Part shown: in pieces, positions 60,544-64,000 of the stretch
Numbering within the stretch: position 1 is the first letter of the stretch
How the letters are laid out: each line of letters opens with the position of its first letter
Assembly: GCA_052117325.1 (NCBI GenBank)
Contig: JBQKJJ010000011.1
DNA length: 64,000 nt
Direction: 5' to 3' (one strand)
From: CAG-964 sp902789345
Lineage (GTDB): Bacteria; Bacillota; Clostridia; Oscillospirales; Acutalibacteraceae
Notes under the pieces: model-generated
What the model saw: the letters and a program-made list of their open reading frames with translations, nothing else
Database searches by the model: none
What the model was told of the DNA's origin: nothing
Position numbers and translations under genes: made by a program

Positions 60544-61377
60544 TTATTCGTTATAAAGCTGTCTTAAAATTTCAATTTCCTTTGCATAGCCCTGCAGGTC
60601 GTTTGGGGTTTCAAGCTCAAAAGGCAAGTTTCTTAGCTGTGGGTGATTTATTACCCTTGCAAGAGCCTCTAAACCTATATGGCCGTTGCCTATAGTTTCG
60701 TGCCTGTCCTTGTGGCTGTTCATTACATTTTTGCTGTCGTTTAGGTGAATAGCATACAGCTTGTCCAGTCCTATAATACTGTCAAACTCGTCTACCACCC
60801 TGTCAAGGTCGTCTACAATGTTGTAGCCGCCGTCCCATATATGGCAGGTGTCTAGGCATACGCCCATTTTTTCCTTTAGCTCTACTCTGTCTAAAATATC
60901 CTTTAGCTCGTTAAAGCTTCTGCCTATTTCACTGCCCTTGCCCGCCATAGTTTCGAGCAACACCGTTGTGGTTTGCTGTGGTGTTAAAATACTGTTAAGC
61001 ATTTCTACAATATAGTCTGTACCAACCTCAACGCCCTGCTTTACATGACTGCCCGGGTGAAAGTTGTAGTAGTTGTTTGGTACATACTCCATTCGCCTAA
61101 GGTCGTCCGCCATAGTAACTTTGGCCAGCTCTCTGATTTTCTCGTCAGCCGAGCAGGCATTAAGGGTGTACGGTGCGTGAGCAACAATAGGGGCAAAATT
61201 TTTGTCGCTTATATATTCTAAAAATTTATTTATATCCTTTTCGTCAATATCCTTTGCCTTGAAGCCTCTTGGGTTTCTTGTGAAAAACTGAAAAGTGTTT
61301 GCATTTATTGAAACAGCCTCTTTTGCCATATTTAAAAAGCCCTTTGAGGCCGACAGGTGACATCCTATATTCAGCAT
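60544..61377 (-). CDS. nfo: Endonuclease IV (AP endonuclease)
   Basis: A 277-aa zinc enzyme that cuts DNA at abasic sites. H-L-S-A-S-K-G at the N-terminus and metal ligands in V-A-H-A-P-Y, F-H-P-G-S-H, L-L-E-T-M-A-G-K-G, C-L-D-T-C-H, H-L-N-D-S-K and R-H-E-T-I-G-N-G-H-I-G are all present. It acts after the uracil-DNA glycosylase of the same cluster. Confidence 0.97.
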   Translation of the reverse strand: MLNIGCHLSASKGFLNMAKEAVSINANTFQFFTRNPRGFKAKDIDEKDINKFLEYISDKNFAPIVAHAPYTLNACSADEKIRELAKVTMADDLRRMEYVPNNYYNFHPGSHVKQGVEVGTDYIVEMLNSILTPQQTTTVLLETMAGKGSEIGRSFNELKDILDRVELKEKMGVCLDTCHIWDGGYNIVDDLDRVVDEFDSIIGLDKLYAIHLNDSKNVMNSHKDRHETIGNGHIGLEALARVINHPQLRNLPFELETPNDLQGYAKEIEILRQLYNE

Positions 61378-61515
61378 AATATATACCTCCGTTTGCTACG
61401 TGCTTAGTATAACATATTATACAGCCACAAACAATAATTATTACATCTGTGTTAAAATTTTTAAATTATAAAGTAATTATTTCATCATAGGTTTACATAA
61501 CTTTTTTGCAAAAAT

Positions 61516-61551
61516 ACCCTCCTTACCGGTTTGTCCGGTAAAGAGGGTATA
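61516..61551 (-). terminator. Terminator after metG
   Basis: TACCCTCCTTACCGG pairs (with one bulge) with CCGGTAAAGAGGGTA; on the minus strand TTTTTGC follows. It lies about 90 bp beyond the metG stop. Confidence 0.85.
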
Positions 61552-61642
61552 CATCAATCCCAAAAAGGATTTTGAAATTTTTAAATAATCAGTTTTGAAT
61601 ATCAGTTTTGAATTTTAGAATTATTTTCAAATTTGTGATGAG

Positions 61643-63574
61643 TTACCTAACAGTTGAGCCAACTTCCATATCGTCGGCGAAAATTACCTTTACAGAGTCG
61701 TTGCTGTCAGCCGCCAAAATCATACCACAGCTTTCTACACCGCAAAGCTTTGCCGGTTTTAGGTTAGCCACAAGTATTACATTGTGTCCTATAAGGTCCT
61801 CCGGCTTGTAATACTGCGCTATACCGCTGGCAACTGTACGCTTTCCTGCACCATCGTCAAGGGTTAGCTTCAGCAGTTTTTTAGCTCTCTTTACAGGCTC
61901 GCAAGCCTCTACCTTTGCTACACGAAGCTCTACCTTTGCAAAATCGTCTATAGTAATTTCAGGCTTTTGCTCAATTTCCTTTTTAGGCTTGTCTGCCTCC
62001 TGCGCTTTCTTTGCAGCCTCTGCAATGTCGGCAAGCAGCTTTTCGGAATCCAGTCTTGAGAACAGCGGCTCGGCTGTACCAACCTTTTCGCCTGCTTTTA
62101 GTCCGCCAAACTCCTTAAGGGAATCGTATGAGGTTACCTGTGTGTTTATCTGCTTAAATATTTTTTCAGCAGTTTCAGGCATAAATGGGGATACAAGTAT
62201 TGCTATAAACCTAATGCTTTCAAGCAGGTTGTAAAGCACTGTGCCAAGTCTCTCTTTTTTATCCTCGTCCTTAGCCAAAACCCAAGGTGCGGTTTCGTCT
62301 ATATATTTATTGCTTCTTCTTGCAAGTGACAAAATAGCCTCTAAAGCGTCACTTACTCTGTACTTGCTTAAAAGCTTGTCAACATTTTCAACAGCAGCCA
62401 AGGCAGCATCTTTAAGCTGCTCATCTAAAGGCTCCTGTGCAGTAGGCGCCATAACCTGTCCGTCAAAATACTTGTTGCTCATAGCAACTGTTCTGTTAAC
62501 CAAGTTGCCTAAAGTGTTGGCAAGGTCGGAGTTGTATCTTTCAAATACTGTTTCGTAGGTAATAGAACCGTCTGAAACATATGGCATTTCACTTAACAGA
62601 TAGTACCTTACGGCGTCAACACCAATAAGCTTTACAAGGTCTTCGGCATAAATAACATTGCCCCTTGATTTACTCATTTTGTCAGAGCCGAACAGCAGCC
62701 AAGGGTGTGCAAACACCTGCTTTGGCAAAGGCTCGCCAAGTGCCATAAGCATAATAGGCCAATAGATAGTGTGGAAGCGCAGAATGTCTTTACCGATAAT
62801 ATGAACATCTGCCGGCCAATACTTTTTGTAGTTGTCACCGCTGCCGTCAGGGCTGTAGCCAAGGGCAGTAATATAGTTGGAAAGTGCGTCTATCCAAACA
62901 TAAACAACATGGTCAGGGTCAAAGTCAACTGGAATACCCCACTTAAAGGATGTTCTTGAAACGCACAAGTCCTGCAAACCCGGCTTAATGAAGTTGTTTA
63001 CCATTTCGTTTTTACGCTGCTCAGGGAATATAAAATCAGGATTATCCTCAATATATTTTTCAAGCTGCTTCTGGTACTTTGACAGTCTAAGGAAATAGGC
63101 TTCTTCCTTTGCCTTCTTTACCTCTCTGCCACAGTCAGGGCATTTGCCGTTAACAAGCTGTGACTCTGTCCAAAAGCTTTCGCATGGGGTACAGTACATA
63201 CCCTCGTAGGAGCCTTTGTAAATGTCGCCCTGCTCATACAGCTTTTTAAATATTTTTTGTACAGCCTTTTCGTGGTAGTCGTCTGTTGTTCTTATAAAAT
63301 GGTCATAGGTAGTGTTAAGCAGGTCACAGGTTTCTTTTATTTCGCCTGCTACCTTGTCTACATATTCCTTTGGAGTAACTCCGCTTTTCTTTGCGTATTC
63401 TTCTATTTTCTGACCGTGCTCGTCAGTTCCTGTAAGGAAGAAAACATCATACCCCTGCATTCGCTTATACCTGGCGATGGCGTCTGTCATAACAATTTCG
63501 TAGCTGTTGCCTATATGCGGCTTACGAGAAGTATATGCTATTGCAGTAGTAATGTAATATTTCTTTTTACACAT
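61643..63574 (-). CDS. metG: Methionyl-tRNA synthetase
   Basis: A 643-aa class I synthetase. H-I-G-N (residues 20-23), the zinc knuckle C-T-P-C ... C-P-D-C-G (about 128-147), K-M-S-K-S (about 299-303) and a C-terminal tRNA-binding domain (about 540-643, with V-E-L-R-V-A-K-V and V-A-S-G-I) are all present. AGGAGG precedes the ATG. Own promoter and terminator. Confidence 0.97.
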   Translation of the reverse strand: MCKKKYYITTAIAYTSRKPHIGNSYEIVMTDAIARYKRMQGYDVFFLTGTDEHGQKIEEYAKKSGVTPKEYVDKVAGEIKETCDLLNTTYDHFIRTTDDYHEKAVQKIFKKLYEQGDIYKGSYEGMYCTPCESFWTESQLVNGKCPDCGREVKKAKEEAYFLRLSKYQKQLEKYIEDNPDFIFPEQRKNEMVNNFIKPGLQDLCVSRTSFKWGIPVDFDPDHVVYVWIDALSNYITALGYSPDGSGDNYKKYWPADVHIIGKDILRFHTIYWPIMLMALGEPLPKQVFAHPWLLFGSDKMSKSRGNVIYAEDLVKLIGVDAVRYYLLSEMPYVSDGSITYETVFERYNSDLANTLGNLVNRTVAMSNKYFDGQVMAPTAQEPLDEQLKDAALAAVENVDKLLSKYRVSDALEAILSLARRSNKYIDETAPWVLAKDEDKKERLGTVLYNLLESIRFIAILVSPFMPETAEKIFKQINTQVTSYDSLKEFGGLKAGEKVGTAEPLFSRLDSEKLLADIAEAAKKAQEADKPKKEIEQKPEITIDDFAKVELRVAKVEACEPVKRAKKLLKLTLDDGAGKRTVASGIAQYYKPEDLIGHNVILVANLKPAKLCGVESCGMILAADSNDSVKVIFADDMEVGSTVR

Positions 63575-63622
63575 TCTGTTTACCTCCTAGCTTTTGTTAA
63601 ATAATGTGTCTGTGTAGTAGAT

Positions 63623-63651
63623 ATTATATCATTACATATGCTTTTAAACAA
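63623..63651 (-). promoter_or_regulatory. Promoter of metG
   Basis: On the minus strand TTGTTT (63646-63651), 17 bp, TATAAT (63623-63628), about 50 bp before the ATG. Confidence 0.65.
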
Positions 63652-63752
63652 GAGTGTTTACCTATTTTTTCATATAGCCTTTACATACACAGCCTGCAAT
63701 GTAAAAAACACAACAAAATAAGCTAAAATTCTAAATTATTCTTTACAGGCAC

Positions 63753-63781
63753 TTGAATAAACAAAAAAAAATGCTTATAAT
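63753..63781 (+). promoter_or_regulatory. Promoter of the NifU-like gene
   Basis: TTGAAT (63753-63758), 17 bp with an A-tract, TATAAT (63776-63781). A purine-rich leader and AAAGGAG precede the ATG. Confidence 0.7.
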
Positions 63782-63842
63782 GATAGGGTAAAAAAAGAAG
63801 CACTTTTTACAAAAAACAAATAAAACGAAAGGAGTAGCACAC

Positions 63843-64000
63843 ATGATTTATTCTAAAGAAGTTGAAAATATGTGCACTGTAGCAAAGGGCCCTAAGCACG
63901 GTCCTGCACCTATTCCTGAAGAGGGTAAATGGGTAAAATCTTATGAAATTAAAGACATATCCGGCCTATCACACGGTATTGGCTGGTGTGCGCCACAGCA
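63843..64000 (+). CDS. Iron-sulfur cluster assembly scaffold-like protein, 5' part
   Basis: The first 52 codons of a gene that runs off the window. The product begins M-I-Y-S-K-E-V-E-N-M-C and continues through G-P-A-P-I-P-E-E-G-K-W to G-I-G-W-C-A-P-Q-Q, which I recognise as the N-terminus of a clostridial protein family annotated as an iron-sulfur assembly scaffold (NifU-related). AAAGGAG precedes the ATG. Only the N-terminal part is seen, so cysteines further on cannot be checked. Confidence 0.7.
   Translation, partial: MIYSKEVENMCTVAKGPKHGPAPIPEEGKWVKSYEIKDISGLSHGIGWCAPQ

Overview
The window looks like chromosomal DNA from a low-GC, Gram-positive gut Clostridium-type bacterium, most likely Ruminococcaceae/Oscillospiraceae and possibly close to Ruminococcus bromii. 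This is an inference from AT-rich codon use, AGGAGG-type ribosome sites, sigma-A promoters, a SEDS protein fused to an FHA domain, a Ser/Asn-linker surface protein with a starch-binding look, and a fructose PTS joined to ptsHI. Apart from the left edge and a small accessory patch at 12.6-15.2 kb, it reads as housekeeping chromosome, mostly on the minus strand.

Layout. 0.2-1.6 kb: a tyrosine recombinase gene enclosed by perfect 29-bp inverted repeats, with a strong outward promoter beside the right repeat. This is a candidate self-inverting promoter switch. 1.7-9.2 kb: envelope genes (transpeptidase, FHA-SEDS glycosyltransferase, flippase-like protein, lipoprotein serpin, glycolipid glycosyltransferase). 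9.5-12.6 kb: VanW protein and PP2C phosphatase. 12.6-15.2 kb: DUF4261, TfoX-like and flavodoxin-like genes set among duplicated intergenic/terminator modules. 15.3-20 kb: greA-lysS, citrate synthase, AIM24 protein plus a 58-aa membrane protein. 20-31.9 kb: FtsX/LolD-type ABC exporter, birA, coaX, divergent coaBC, Nudix, TrhA, GH31 glucosidase, DegV. 32-38.7 kb: PduL phosphotransacylase and fruR-fruK-fruA-ptsH-ptsI. 39-45.8 kb: enolase, ZIP transporter with a 44-aa leader gene, MsmK-type ATPase, pseudouridine synthase, thioesterase, acyltransferase. 45.9-46.5 kb: tRNA Gly, Arg, His, Lys and Gln. 46.9-51.7 kb: surface protein, glucokinase, solitary 5S rRNA, an orphan gene and purine nucleoside phosphorylase. 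51.8-59 kb: Gld-like ABC operon and a second ABC-2 exporter. 59.3-64 kb: uracil-DNA glycosylase, zinc-ribbon protein, endonuclease IV, metG and the start of a NifU-like scaffold gene.

How the genes work together. Carbon enters through the fructose PTS, and the MsmK ATPase probably energises ABC sugar importers encoded elsewhere. GH31 and glucokinase handle glucosides, enolase feeds lower glycolysis, and PduL converts acyl-CoA to acyl phosphate for ATP. CoaX and CoaBC make CoA, which PduL, citrate synthase and the thioesterase use. The first 12 kb centres on the cell envelope.

Most notable observations: the recombinase flanked by loxP-like inverted sites with an outward promoter; an identical operator core (GTTAGT-N4-ACTAAC) just downstream of the -10 box of both the enolase promoter and the ZIP-transporter promoter; a 44-aa coupled leader gene and a 58-aa membrane gene that are easily missed; and a serpin whose hinge does not look inhibitory.
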